Shown here one piece after another: positions 28,781 to 37,358 of a DNA stretch of 64,000 nucleotides. Both the position numbers and the translations under genes were made by a program. The notes beneath the pieces are model-generated. The model made no database searches and was not told the origin of the DNA. It worked only from the letters and a program-made list of their open reading frames with translations. The stretch covers positions 1 through 64,000 of the forward strand of contig JAGCWA010000008.1 of assembly GCA_017962085.1 (NCBI GenBank). Direction: 5' to 3'. The DNA comes from Paludibacteraceae bacterium. GTDB lineage: Bacteria > Bacteroidota > Bacteroidia > Bacteroidales > Paludibacteraceae. How positions within the stretch are numbered: the first letter of the stretch is position 1; each line of letters starts with the position of its first letter.

Positions 28781-30591
28781 TGCGCAAGATCGAACTGCTC
28801 GCACCCGCACGGACGGCGGACCATGGCATCGAGGCCGTGAAACACGGTGCGGACGCTGTCTACATCGGTGCGCCCCAGTTTAGCGCAAGGGCAGCGGCCG
28901 GCAACAGCATAGAGGAGATCGAACGCCTCGCACGGTTCGCCCATCAGTACTACGCGAAAGTCTACGTGGCGCTCAACACCATCCTCACAGACCAAGAACT
29001 GGAGCAGGCAGGAAGCCTCATCCATCAACTATACGAGGCCGGAACAGACGCCCTCATCGTCCAAGACATGGGCATCACCCAATTAGACCTCCCCCCTATT
29101 CCACTCCACGCCAGCACCCAAATGGACAATCGCACCCCTGAAAAGGTGAAGTTCCTTGAAGAGGCAGGTTTCGAACAAGTGGTCCTGGCCAGGGAACTAT
29201 CCATCGAACAGATACGACAGATCAGCCAAAGCACCAACGTCAAGTTGGAGGCATTCATCCACGGAGCCCTCTGCGTAAGCTACAGCGGCGTCTGCTACAT
29301 GAGCCAGAACGGTTGCGGCCGAAGCGCCAACCGAGGCAACTGCGCCCAATTCTGTCGCCTACCCTACACGCTGACCGACGCCTCCGGACGCATCCTCGCC
29401 AAGGAGAAGCATCTGCTCTCCCTGAAGGACCTCAACCTCTCCAGTCACCTGAAAGAACTATTGGATGCGGGCGTCAGCTCCCTGAAAATAGAGGGTAGAC
29501 TAAAAGATATCCCCTACGTGAAGAACGTGACCGCCTACTATCGTCAGGCATTGGATAAGATATTAGATGGGAAGGAGTATGCCTCCGCCAGCTCCGGCCA
29601 CTGCACCTACACCTTCACCCCCAACACGGAAAAGAGCTTTCACAGAGGCTCGACCAACTACTTCCTGCACGGCAGGCAGCGTGACATCATCCAACCCGAC
29701 ACGCCCAAATCCATCGGCGAGAAGATCGGGACCGCCTACTCACAGAAGGGGGAGATCATCGTCCGCACAGACAAGGCCCTATCCAACGGAGACGGTTTCT
29801 GCTTCATCGATCCAAACGGAGAATTCCATGGTTTCAGGGCCAACACGGCCCAAGGGGATCACATCATCCCAGCGGAGAAAATAAACCTTCCGCCACGCAC
29901 CACACTCTTCCGCAACTTCGACCAAGCCTTCGAACGGCTCCTCGCCAAAGAATCGGCGGAGAGGAAGATCGACGTGCGAATCACCATTTCAGAGACAGCG
30001 GAAGGCTTCGCAGCCACCGCCACGGACGAAGACGGCATAGCCACCTCACTCACCCTCAACGAGGAGAAAACACCCTGCGAAAACGAGGAGCGGCAAAGGG
30101 ACAACCTGCGCAACATCTTCACGAAGAGCGGCAACACCATCTTCCACGTCACAAACGTGGAGCTCAACTGCGGCATCTATTTCATACCCGCAGGAAAAAT
30201 CACCCAATGGAGGCGAGAGTTGCTGCAAAAGTTAGAAACAGAGCGGAAAGCGAAGCGAGAGAAGTCACGCCTAATCTTCCCGAAGACCGCACATGCCTTC
30301 CCGCTGAAAGAGTTGGACTACACAGGAAACGTGCACAACGAATCGGCAAGACGCTTCTACCAACAACACGGAGTGGAGAAAATCGCACCATCCTTCGAGA
30401 GCCGACCACCCCAAAACGTACCCGTCATGACCTGCAAGCACTGCCTGCGCCACACATTAGGCTACTGCAAAAAGCAAGACAAAGCGGCGAACGACATCCA
30501 AGAGCCATTAACCCTCATCGCCAACAACGGGAAGGAGTATCGCCTCTCATTCGACTGCCACAAATGCGAAATGAGCATCATCGCCCAATAA
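28780..30591 (+). CDS. Peptidase U32 family protein (RlhA/YegQ-like) with C-terminal extension
   Basis: 603 residues. The N-terminal TIM-barrel-like U32 core (ELLAPARTADHGIEAVKHGADAVYIG) is followed by the family Cys cluster, HGALCVSYSGVCYMSQNGCG...NRGNCAQFCR, with C165, C172, C179, C188 and C192. Beyond about residue 330 lies the longer C-terminal region of the large U32 subfamily (DUF3656-like). Family members were named peptidases, but RlhA and related proteins take part in RNA hydroxylation and Cys residues of this cluster probably bind Fe-S, so an RNA-modification role is more likely than proteolysis. A second set of cysteines near the end (CKHCLRHTLGYCKK and CHKC) could bind metal. It is translationally coupled to metA; a functional link is not obvious. 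Confidence 0.9.
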   Translation: MRKIELLAPARTADHGIEAVKHGADAVYIGAPQFSARAAAGNSIEEIERLARFAHQYYAKVYVALNTILTDQELEQAGSLIHQLYEAGTDALIVQDMGITQLDLPPIPLHASTQMDNRTPEKVKFLEEAGFEQVVLARELSIEQIRQISQSTNVKLEAFIHGALCVSYSGVCYMSQNGCGRSANRGNCAQFCRLPYTLTDASGRILAKEKHLLSLKDLNLSSHLKELLDAGVSSLKIEGRLKDIPYVKNVTAYYRQALDKILDGKEYASASSGHCTYTFTPNTEKSFHRGSTNYFLHGRQRDIIQPDTPKSIGEKIGTAYSQKGEIIVRTDKALSNGDGFCFIDPNGEFHGFRANTAQGDHIIPAEKINLPPRTTLFRNFDQAFERLLAKESAERKIDVRITISETAEGFAATATDEDGIATSLTLNEEKTPCENEERQRDNLRNIFTKSGNTIFHVTNVELNCGIYFIPAGKITQWRRELLQKLETERKAKREKSRLIFPKTAHAFPLKELDYTGNVHNESARRFYQQHGVEKIAPSFESRPPQNVPVMTCKHCLRHTLGYCKKQDKAANDIQEPLTLIANNGKEYRLSFDCHKCEMSIIAQ

Positions 30592-31062
30592 AATCCAAGC
30601 GTCGAAACACCTCAAAAAGGCGATAGAAATCCACACCGCCGATATTTTTAATAAACGTCAAGAAAAGATGTGGAAAGCAAAGCGTCACATCGAAGTGGCA
30701 TAGTTTTTGCATTTTCAAACAGGCCAAACAGAACCATAAACGCAATATTTTGACAATCCATATTCATCGCACAAATAACCATTAAACTTTTATAAAACAA
30801 ATACATACATATCAAAAACAAGAACGACGACAAGCAATAAATATTGCAATAGGAAGAAAAGTGTGGAACATAAAAATGATAAAAAATACAAAATTGTAGA
30901 TTTTCGCCACAACACGGTTCATTCATTAAAACTAATTTTGATAATGCAAAAGGCCGATTGCAAAGGGGCATCAGACGCTATCAGTATATCTATCAAATGA
31001 GCAGAACAACGATGAACTGGCCCCACCTTAAAATTTTTATTAACTTTTTAAACTAAAGAAAA
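30592..31062 (+). other. Intergenic region upstream of the tail-fibre-like gene
   Basis: 471 AT-rich bases. A plus-strand TAATTTTG at 30933-30940 matches the -7 consensus and would give the gene at 31063 a leader of about 110 bases. A 107-codon minus-strand frame (30648-30971) is Cys- and Phe-rich low-complexity translation with no gene features and was not accepted. No clear terminator for the U32 gene was found. Confidence 0.4.
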
Positions 31063-31953
31063 ATGGAATTGAAGAAAATCCTTATGGCAACCATGGGAGT
31101 TGCAATGTCAGTATGCGCAGCGAACGCACAATGTTGGTGGAGCACGAGTAATTATGGATTGTACAATGGTCCAGCAAGCGGAAGTGCAAGCAACGTGGCG
31201 ATTGGTATCACACCAACCTCAAGCACAGCGAATTACAAATTGTACGTAAAAGGGGCAACCTATCTGAACGGAGCGGTGACCATCAATTCAACCGCCAAAG
31301 TGAACAGCAGTCTTACCGTTTCAGGGAAATCCACATTAGCCGCAACCTCCGTCAGTGGCTCATTCACGGCTACAGGAAGCAGCAACTCATTCCAAAATGG
31401 CTTGACCATCTATTCAACGACAAGTTCCATGCGTCAAGGTATAAATATTGGTCCTGGAACCAACAACTGCGCAAAGATGACCGTCTACGGAGGAAGAGAA
31501 TACGGAGCATTTGAAGCAATCGCCACAGACTACACCCTTTATGGTCCACAAGGCAGGACTTTCCTAAAGTTGAACTACAACGGCGCAAAACTCGATGCGG
31601 CACTGGACGTTTGGGGCAAGATCACCTGCCACAATGAGATTGAGGTGGCTGAGGTGCTAAAGGCTAATCAAATCAAGGCGCAGGACATCAATGTGGAGTT
31701 GAACAACGCTGCCGACTATGTCTTTGAAGATAACTACAACTTACGTCCGCTCAGCGAAGTGGAGAGCTACGTGAAGGAGAACAAACACTTGCCAGGCGTA
31801 CCATCCGCTGCCGAGATCTCAGAGAACGGCATGAGCGTATCACAAATGAGCAACTTGCTGCTCGAAAAGGTAGAGGAACTCACCCTCCACATGATCGAGT
31901 TGGAGAAAGAGAACAAGGCTTTGAAGGCTGAAATGGAAATGTTGAAAAAATAA
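31063..31953 (+). CDS. Secreted tail-fibre-like surface protein with C-terminal coiled coil
   Basis: 296 residues. A signal peptide ends near residue 22 (AANAQ). A Ser/Thr/Ala-rich repetitive region follows (TINSTAKVNSSLTVSGKSTL, then further short strands), like the beta-prism and head-repeat parts of trimeric fibres. Near the C-terminus comes a motif often found in Bacteroidetes fibre-like proteins (DYVFEDNYNLRPLSEVESYV then HLPGVPSAAEI), and residues 262-296 form a Leu/Glu-rich coiled coil that probably trimerises. There is no T9SS tail, so its route to the surface is unclear. It is 11 bases upstream of the C13-like peptidase gene and probably co-transcribed with it. Confidence 0.8.
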   Translation: MELKKILMATMGVAMSVCAANAQCWWSTSNYGLYNGPASGSASNVAIGITPTSSTANYKLYVKGATYLNGAVTINSTAKVNSSLTVSGKSTLAATSVSGSFTATGSSNSFQNGLTIYSTTSSMRQGINIGPGTNNCAKMTVYGGREYGAFEAIATDYTLYGPQGRTFLKLNYNGAKLDAALDVWGKITCHNEIEVAEVLKANQIKAQDINVELNNAADYVFEDNYNLRPLSEVESYVKENKHLPGVPSAAEISENGMSVSQMSNLLLEKVEELTLHMIELEKENKALKAEMEMLKK

Positions 31954-31964
31954 AGTTTAGGGAA

Positions 31965-33395
31965 ATGAACAAATTCACAATATCAATATTAACCTTTCTG
32001 CTCACATGCCTGAGTTCATTTGCTGCGGATATCTATCCGAAAGACGACATCACTTGGCGCATTAACGGCAGAATAGGAATCTTCACGAACGAAGACAACG
32101 TGAAGAACTCTGGTTACGTAGTGATTCTCGGAGGAGGGAACAACACCTTCCTATGGAACGAGTGTGCTCAAGCTTATCAATTCTTTGTGTACGAGAAAGG
32201 GTTTCAAAAAAACCACATATATGTAGCGTATGACACCAAAGACTTACTTGATGGGCAATACAAAGTCCCATTGGATTTGGACTTTGACGGGCAAAAGGAT
32301 ATTCTATATGAACTGGACAAAGACACGGTAAGTTCAATATTCAACAAAATTGCTTCCAAAATCACAAAGAACGACGATTTTGTCCTTTTCATAGCAACCC
32401 ACGGAGGTAATAATGCCGCCTGCATAGATCAGTCATCACCATGTACGTTAGATTATGCCAATTTTTTCAAGAATGAGTTAAACAAAATAAAGGCAAAACA
32501 CATCTTCGTACTATCGGGATCATGCCACGGTGGAGCCATGATTGAGCATTTGAAAGTCGGTGATGGGAATAGAACAATCATCACAAGTACATCTGCCGAG
32601 AAAACTGCAAATGCTGGACCATTAGGGGGCATGTTCCTATGTCAATTCTTTCCAGCCGCAGCAGGTTACGACACTGATACTGCAAAAAAGATTAAATCTG
32701 ACAGTATCGACATTGACAACGACGGCAAAATCTCTTGGGAAGAGGCTTTTGTGTACGCAAGAGATCACGATGGGAGTACAGATCCATCTGCAAAAGACGA
32801 AAAATGGTATGAAATACCTCGTTTCTGGTCATCCACATCCGACTTCCGCTATTGCAGAGAGTTAGAAAAAGGTGTACTTAACCAAAATGAGACTATCACT
32901 AAGAGCACAAACGTGATAGCCATGTACCTGCTGAACGCCAGGAACACGATCAAGAACAATGCCAATGTCACATATAGCAGTGGCAAATACATTCGACTGA
33001 AAAAAGGATTCCATGTGGTGAAAGGTGCGAAATTCAAGACAAAGAAGATCGACTGCGAAGATGAAAAGAACGGAATTTACGGAGGAGAATTCAGGCATTT
33101 GTCCATAGACGAGGATGAGTTCAACGAGTTCTATGAAGAGTCATCAGATGAACCTATCTCATCAGGCCTTGTTCTCTACCCTAACCCGACAGACGGAGAA
33201 TTCTTCATCTCCTTCGCCGCTGAAGATGTGAACTTCCTCATCACCGTCACTGACGTGACCGGCAAAACGGTTTATACCACAAGCGGCATAGGACATGACC
33301 AAAAAGTCAGTCTGGAAGGTCAGTCAAGCGGCGTCTACTTCGTGCGCATCAGTACGAATGAAATGACCGAAACCCGAAAAGTCATCTTGAGATAA
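31965..33395 (+). CDS. T9SS-secreted C13/caspase-like cysteine peptidase with EF-hand
   Basis: 476 residues. A signal peptide (to about 20, SSFAAD) is followed by a legumain/caspase-like fold. The first strand is YVVILGGG, the catalytic His is in FIATHGG (H146), and the catalytic Cys is in FVLSGSCHGGAMI (C187). After it, IITSTSAEKTA resembles the legumain strand after the Cys. A canonical 12-residue EF-hand loop runs D249-E260 (DIDNDGKISWEE), and DLDFDGQKD at about 104-112 may be a second calcium site. The last ~80 residues are a T9SS type A sorting domain (LVLYPNPTDGEFFIS ... SSGVYFVRISTNEMTETRKV). It is presumably a calcium-dependent surface peptidase. Its substrate is unknown; the co-transcribed fibre-like protein at 31063 is one candidate. 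Confidence 0.85.
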   Translation: MNKFTISILTFLLTCLSSFAADIYPKDDITWRINGRIGIFTNEDNVKNSGYVVILGGGNNTFLWNECAQAYQFFVYEKGFQKNHIYVAYDTKDLLDGQYKVPLDLDFDGQKDILYELDKDTVSSIFNKIASKITKNDDFVLFIATHGGNNAACIDQSSPCTLDYANFFKNELNKIKAKHIFVLSGSCHGGAMIEHLKVGDGNRTIITSTSAEKTANAGPLGGMFLCQFFPAAAGYDTDTAKKIKSDSIDIDNDGKISWEEAFVYARDHDGSTDPSAKDEKWYEIPRFWSSTSDFRYCRELEKGVLNQNETITKSTNVIAMYLLNARNTIKNNANVTYSSGKYIRLKKGFHVVKGAKFKTKKIDCEDEKNGIYGGEFRHLSIDEDEFNEFYEESSDEPISSGLVLYPNPTDGEFFISFAAEDVNFLITVTDVTGKTVYTTSGIGHDQKVSLEGQSSGVYFVRISTNEMTETRKVILR

Positions 33396-33421
33396 GCAGC
33401 AAGGGAAAGACGTGATCTATT

Positions 33422-33444
33422 GTTTCGGGTCTTCCTCCCGAAAC
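33422..33444 (+). other. Hairpin just after the C13-like peptidase gene
   Basis: An 8-bp perfect stem, GTTTCGGG/CCCGAAAC (33422-33429 and 33437-33444), with a 7-base loop. It has no T run, so it is not a complete terminator, but it sits directly before one and could protect the 3' end. Confidence 0.45.
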
Positions 33445-33456
33445 GAAACCTAACCT

Positions 33457-33495
33457 ATCCGCAACGTCTGTTTATGGGCGTTGCGGATGTTTTTT
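33457..33495 (+). terminator. Intrinsic terminator of the fibre-like/C13 operon
   Basis: A 10-bp perfect stem (ATCCGCAACG at 33457-33466, CGTTGCGGAT at 33479-33488) with a 12-base loop is followed by GTTTTTTG. Confidence 0.8.
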
Positions 33496-33571
33496 GATGG
33501 ACATTCAAGGGGCAACGACAAATTTTTTCAAAAAAAAACACCTAAATGTTTTCAATCATAAAAATAACCTT

Positions 33572-33670
33572 TATATTTGCGGTGTAATGTTGTGAAACAT
33601 GATTCTTTATAGATGTAAGGTTTATGGTTTTCTAAAAGCAAGTCATTCAAGGCTTGCTTTTGGTTTTTTC
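33572..33670 (+). ncRNA. Possible small RNA of about 85 nt
   Basis: A TATATTTG -7 element (33572-33579, full TAnnTTTG match, weak TTTT at -33) is followed about 8 bases later by a 5-bp hairpin with a GTGA loop, which is GNRA-type (ATGTT/AACAT, 33587-33600). After a short single-stranded stretch comes a clear intrinsic terminator (AAAAGCAAG/CTTGCTTTT, 33634-33661) and a T run to 33669. The upstream operon already ends at the terminator at 33457, and the next gene is on the other strand and ends at 33718. The unit therefore has its own promoter, body and terminator with no coding frame. It matches no RNA family I can name. The terminator could alternatively serve only to block read-through into the convergent flippase gene. 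Confidence 0.4.
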
Positions 33671-33717
33671 AGCATATAGATTTTCCCCTCTTTTTTATCA
33701 TCAACAGGAATTGCGGT

Positions 33718-35154
33718 CTACGAATTCTTCTTAGTCAACACCGCTATGACATCATTCAATACATTAGATCCCAACACCTTAGCAGGCAAAATATAGGCGG
33801 TCACCCCGACCAGCAATTGAACAATCAGCTTCGCCATCGCACTCCAATCCAGGCAACCGACTAAGAATACAGTCGCCGCCATGAAACAGGAGATAAACAG
33901 GTAAGGGAACACGTCCCACAACTGCTCCCGGATGGAATAACGCACCACCTTTCGCACGAAGAACAAATCCACCACGTACGACAGCAGGTTGGCCGCCACA
34001 AAGCCCCACAACATCTGCTCTATCGTATCATGGAACAGCAAAAGGAGCAGCAACGTCAAGGCATTGCGGATCACCTCCAACTCAAAATTCTTCTTTGGGA
34101 AGCCCTTCACCACCATAAGGTTCAAGTACATGGAGTGCATCGGCGCCACAAGACCTGCGATCGCCAGCACCCGGAAATATGGGACAATAGGCATCCACTT
34201 CTCCGTGAGCACCACCTCCACCACATTGTCGAAGCAAGCCATGGCCCCCGACATGATAGGGAAGATGCAGAACGCCACCATGCGCATCATCTTGCGCAGA
34301 TAGTTGAGTTGGCGAGGCTCGTCATCGTTCAGTTTCGAAAGCACCGGATAGGCCACTCCCGAAAAGGTGGAGGCGACGATATTGACCGGCAGGAAGTAAA
34401 ACTTGTAAGACTCCGAATAGTAGCCCAAACGCTCGTCCCCGAAATAACGTCCGATGATAGGGTTGTAGACATACCGCACAAAGGTGTTCATCAGGCTTGA
34501 AGCGATTAGGGAAAAACTGAACGTGAAGAGCTCACGTATCACAGAGAAGTCAGGTTTGCACCTAGGCCACCAATCACTGAAGACCCACAGAAGGACCACC
34601 CGGATGGCAGGCTGCAACACGACTTGCCACGCCAGCGACCAATAACCATAGCCCATGAAAATCATCGCGATCGTCAGAATGCCCGAGACAAGCGCACTGA
34701 TAAGGCTGGCGACGGACATCTTCTTGAAGGCCAAGTTGCGGGTCAGCACAATGCTCTGCACCACACCGAACGAATTGAAGACGATAGAAAGGAAGAGAAA
34801 GGGAGCCAACGAAGCCAGTTCCGGCATGCGATAGTATTCGGCGATCCATCCCGAACAAAGGAACAGCAAAAGGTAGAAGGCCAACCCCAGGAACACATTG
34901 AAGCAAAGAACCGCCACATACTCCGCGTCCGTATTGTGCTTGCGCCGCACCATGGCGGAGGTGAATCCGCTCTCCGTCAGGATGTTGGAGAGTGCGGTGA
35001 ATATCGCCAATGCGCCTATCAGTCCGAAATCGCCAGGCGACAACAGACGAAGCGTCACCAAGCCTACGACAAACGCCACGACTTGGAACCCTACCTTGTC
35101 GATCGCATTCCACAAAATGGAGCGGGTGGTCTCTTTTTTCAAATCCTCTGCCAT
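33718..35154 (-). CDS. Polysaccharide flippase (MATE/Wzx-like, MOP superfamily)
   Basis: 478 residues with 12 or more hydrophobic segments spread over the whole length. The N-terminus (TRSILWNAIDKVGFQVVAFV then LLSPGDFGLIGALAIF) is characteristic of the lipopolysaccharide/exopolysaccharide exporters of the MOP superfamily (Polysacc_synt_3 type). Such proteins flip lipid-linked oligosaccharides across the inner membrane. No glycosyltransferase or polymerase gene lies nearby, so it is not in a visible polysaccharide cluster and its substrate cannot be predicted. It converges on the small RNA/terminator region at 33572-33670. Confidence 0.9.
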   Translation of the reverse strand: MAEDLKKETTRSILWNAIDKVGFQVVAFVVGLVTLRLLSPGDFGLIGALAIFTALSNILTESGFTSAMVRRKHNTDAEYVAVLCFNVFLGLAFYLLLFLCSGWIAEYYRMPELASLAPFLFLSIVFNSFGVVQSIVLTRNLAFKKMSVASLISALVSGILTIAMIFMGYGYWSLAWQVVLQPAIRVVLLWVFSDWWPRCKPDFSVIRELFTFSFSLIASSLMNTFVRYVYNPIIGRYFGDERLGYYSESYKFYFLPVNIVASTFSGVAYPVLSKLNDDEPRQLNYLRKMMRMVAFCIFPIMSGAMACFDNVVEVVLTEKWMPIVPYFRVLAIAGLVAPMHSMYLNLMVVKGFPKKNFELEVIRNALTLLLLLLFHDTIEQMLWGFVAANLLSYVVDLFFVRKVVRYSIREQLWDVFPYLFISCFMAATVFLVGCLDWSAMAKLIVQLLVGVTAYILPAKVLGSNVLNDVIAVLTKKNS

Positions 35155-35170
35155 ACCACAAAGGTAGTAA

Positions 35171-35210
35171 TAATTAAGAATTATGAATTAAGAATTATGA
35201 GTTAAGAGTT
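35171..35210. repeat. Tandem 14-mer / heptad repeat upstream of hipBA
   Basis: AATTAAGAATTATG occurs twice in direct succession (35171-35184, 35185-35198), with a degenerate third copy after it. The 14-mer is itself two heptads (AATTAAG, AATTATG), which makes it similar in kind to the array at 25001-25028. Confidence 0.7.
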
Positions 35211-35234
35211 GCCGAGGCCCATTACACCACAGAT

Positions 35235-35265
35235 TTTGTTTCTATTCATTAATTTACTATCTTTA
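35235..35265 (+). promoter_or_regulatory. Promoter of the hipBA-LOG-ATPase operon
   Basis: TTTG (35235-35238), exactly 19 bases, then TATCTTTA (35258-35265). This is the Bacteroidetes -33/-7 arrangement with one mismatch in the -7 box. Transcription would start near 35272. HipB-type antitoxins usually repress their own promoter, so an operator is expected to overlap this site; no obvious palindrome was identified. Confidence 0.55.
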
Positions 35266-35323
35266 CAAGCAAATACAATAGTATTCCTTAATGTGTATTT
35301 TAACATTTAATAGATACGATAAT

Positions 35324-35650
35324 ATGCCATATATTTATACACTGGAGCAGGATTCCGTCGATGATTTGACGAAATTATTGGCAGGTAATCTGCAAAAGAG
35401 GCGGTTGGAGAAGGGCCTTTCCCGAAGTGCGCTTTCCATGATGAGCGGTGTTCCCGCACCGACCATCGCCAAGTTTGAGCAGCAACACATCATCGCGCTC
35501 ACCTCCTTTGTGGCATTGGCACAGGCTTTAGGCTATACGACCGACATCAAGCAACTCCTTTCCGAACCGCACTTCTCCACGATGGAGGAGTTGGAGACCA
35601 TCAACAGAAATAAAAACAGGAAGCGAGGCAGGAATGAAATCGGTAGATAA
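35324..35650 (+). CDS. HipB-like antitoxin, XRE-family DNA-binding protein
   Basis: 108 residues from ATG at 35324 (MPYIYTLEQDS). An in-frame ATG at 35291 would add 11 residues and is also downstream of the predicted transcription start, so the start is not settled. Residues about 20-80 form an XRE helix-turn-helix (NLQKRRLEKGLSRSALSMMS, then VPAPTIAKFEQ, then ALAQALGY). The C-terminal tail is basic (NRNKNRKRGRNE). The last 17 bases overlap the start of the HipA-like gene, which is typical of a toxin-antitoxin pair. Expected role: DNA-bound autorepressor and inhibitor of the kinase. Confidence 0.85.
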   Translation: MPYIYTLEQDSVDDLTKLLAGNLQKRRLEKGLSRSALSMMSGVPAPTIAKFEQQHIIALTSFVALAQALGYTTDIKQLLSEPHFSTMEELETINRNKNRKRGRNEIGR

Positions 35651-36770
35651 ACTAAGCGTGCAGATGGGCGAACGACGTGTGGGATTATTGACGATGGCCC
35701 CAGACGGACGTCGTTGTGTATTTGAATACGACAAGGAATGGATCGCGACAGGGTTCTCCATCTCACCCATCGAATTGCCCTTGCGCACAGGATTGTTCAT
35801 CGCCCAACCAACACCCTTCAGCGGAAATTTCGGCATCTTCGAGGACAGTTTGCCAGACGGTTACGGCCGTTATCTACTGAACAGGATGCTCAAAAAGCAG
35901 GGGATAGACGAGCTGGGGCTAACACCAATACAACGGCTAAGCATAGTGGGCAGTTCGGGCATGGGCGCCTTATGCTATGTGCCGGAAACATTGGTGGGTG
36001 AGGAGAAATCACTCCCCGCCCTCGACCGACTGCAGCAGATGGCGCTGGACGTGCTCTCCGAAAAAACGGACAAGGACGAGGATGTGCTCTATTTCAACAG
36101 CGGCAATTCGGGTGGCTGCCGCCCGAAATGTCTGATGAAGGACGACGAAGGTGAATGGTTGGTGAAATTCCGCCACACCTACGACCCAGTGGATATGGGC
36201 CAAGAGGAATACCGCTACCATGAAGCGGCCCGGCGTTGTGGAATCAACGTGCCGGACTTCCGCCTGATTGACGGCAAATACTTCGCCAGCCGTCGATTCG
36301 ACATGGAGGATGGGCATCGTCTGCACATAGCCACAGCCGGGGCATTGCTTGGGGTCTCCATCCAAATGCCCACACTTGACTATAAGAATCTGCTCAGCCT
36401 AACTGGCTACTTGACGCAAGATCCTCTGCAGGTGGAAGAGATGTTCCGAAGAATGGTGTTCAATGTCTTAGCGGAAAACAAAGACGATCATCCGAAGAAC
36501 TTCTCCTTCATTTGTCGGGAAGGCAAATGGTCATTGTCACCCGCATACGACCTAACCCATTGCGTGGCCGGATATAACGGGGAACATGCCACATCGGTGA
36601 ACAACAATGGCCAGCCTTCCGTGGAGGACATGATCACGGTCGGCACTCAAATCCGCATATCCCGCAACCGTTGCACCAAAATCATCGAAGAGGTAGGAGA
36701 TGTAGTGAAGGAACATCTCTCCATTCCCACAAATTTATTTACCTTTGTGGAAAGAAAACGAAAGGATTGA
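35634..36770 (+). CDS. HipA-like serine/threonine kinase toxin
   Basis: 378 residues. The N-terminal ~110 residues form the HipA N-domain (VGLLTMAPDGRRCVFEYD ... GIFEDSLPDGYGRYLL). The kinase core has a Gly-rich loop (NSGNSGGCRPK, about 156-165), an ATP-binding Lys (WLVKF, K178), the catalytic Asp motif KDDHPKNFS (283-291) and a metal-binding Asp (LSPAYDL, D306). All core catalytic elements are therefore present and the protein looks active. E. coli HipA phosphorylates glutamyl-tRNA synthetase; the target here is unknown, and other HipA-like kinases act on other targets. It is slightly shorter than E. coli HipA. The next gene (LOG family) starts 2 bases after its stop, so it is probably part of the same transcript. 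Confidence 0.9.
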   Translation: MKSVDKLSVQMGERRVGLLTMAPDGRRCVFEYDKEWIATGFSISPIELPLRTGLFIAQPTPFSGNFGIFEDSLPDGYGRYLLNRMLKKQGIDELGLTPIQRLSIVGSSGMGALCYVPETLVGEEKSLPALDRLQQMALDVLSEKTDKDEDVLYFNSGNSGGCRPKCLMKDDEGEWLVKFRHTYDPVDMGQEEYRYHEAARRCGINVPDFRLIDGKYFASRRFDMEDGHRLHIATAGALLGVSIQMPTLDYKNLLSLTGYLTQDPLQVEEMFRRMVFNVLAENKDDHPKNFSFICREGKWSLSPAYDLTHCVAGYNGEHATSVNNNGQPSVEDMITVGTQIRISRNRCTKIIEEVGDVVKEHLSIPTNLFTFVERKRKD

Positions 36771-36772
36771 AT

Positions 36773-37354
36773 ATGACGAAACGGGTTTGTGTCTACTGCG
36801 CATCCAGCACACAAGTGGATGAAGCGTACAAGCGGGAAGCGAGAAGATTGGGTGAGGTGCTCTCAAAGAACGGAATCGCCTGCAACTACGGAGGCGGAGC
36901 GGTCGGTCTGATGGGGGAACTGGCGCAGTCCATGCTCGACCACGGAGGAGAGATCACGGGCATCATTCCCCGCTTCATGGTGGAGAGAGGATGGGACAAC
37001 CCCAAGGTGACGGAGGTTGAGACCTCCTCCATGCACACGAGGAAGGAGCGGATGACCAAGGACGTGGACGCCGCCATCGCCTTGCCTGGTGGTTGCGGCA
37101 CCCTGGAGGAACTGATGGAGATCATCACATGGAAACAACTGGGGCTCTTCCTTAAGCCCATCGTCATCGTCAACGTCAACCATTTCTTCGACCCCCTCCT
37201 CGCCATGCTGGACAAGTGCGTGGAGGAGAAATTCATGTCGGAGAAGCTAAAGAAAACATGGACCGTCGTCAACCGCGCCGACGAGGTGCTGACCGCCATA
37301 GAGGAGGGGCACCCGTGGGGAGAAGAGGAGTCCAACAAATACGCAAGCCTATAG
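36773..37354 (+). CDS. LOG-family nucleoside 5'-monophosphate phosphoribohydrolase
   Basis: 193 residues from ATG at 36773, two bases after the HipA stop. The longer in-frame opening at 36671 lies inside hipA and is rejected. It is Rossmann-like, with the family signatures CVYCASS (7-13), GGGAVGLMG (41-48), HTRKERM (88-94) and PGGCGTLEEL (105-114), which place it with TIGR00730/LOG proteins. These cleave the N-glycosidic bond of purine or cytokinin nucleoside monophosphates, releasing the base and ribose 5-phosphate. The Glu of PGGxGTxxE and the Arg/Lys of the HTRKER motif, needed for catalysis, are present. Such genes are often stand-alone housekeeping genes. Here it sits between a HipA kinase and a GHKL ATPase with gaps of only 2 and 4 bases, so a role in the same system is possible. 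Confidence 0.92.
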   Translation: MTKRVCVYCASSTQVDEAYKREARRLGEVLSKNGIACNYGGGAVGLMGELAQSMLDHGGEITGIIPRFMVERGWDNPKVTEVETSSMHTRKERMTKDVDAAIALPGGCGTLEELMEIITWKQLGLFLKPIVIVNVNHFFDPLLAMLDKCVEEKFMSEKLKKTWTVVNRADEVLTAIEEGHPWGEEESNKYASL

Positions 37355-37358
37355 CGCC

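Noticed and set aside
30648..30971. 107-codon minus-strand frame
   Set aside because: Cys/Phe/Leu-rich translation in an AT-rich leader region; no start context and no family resemblance.
36671..36772. 34-residue N-terminal extension of the LOG protein
   Set aside because: It overlaps the end of hipA in another frame; LOG family proteins begin close to the CVYCASS motif, as with the ATG at 36773.
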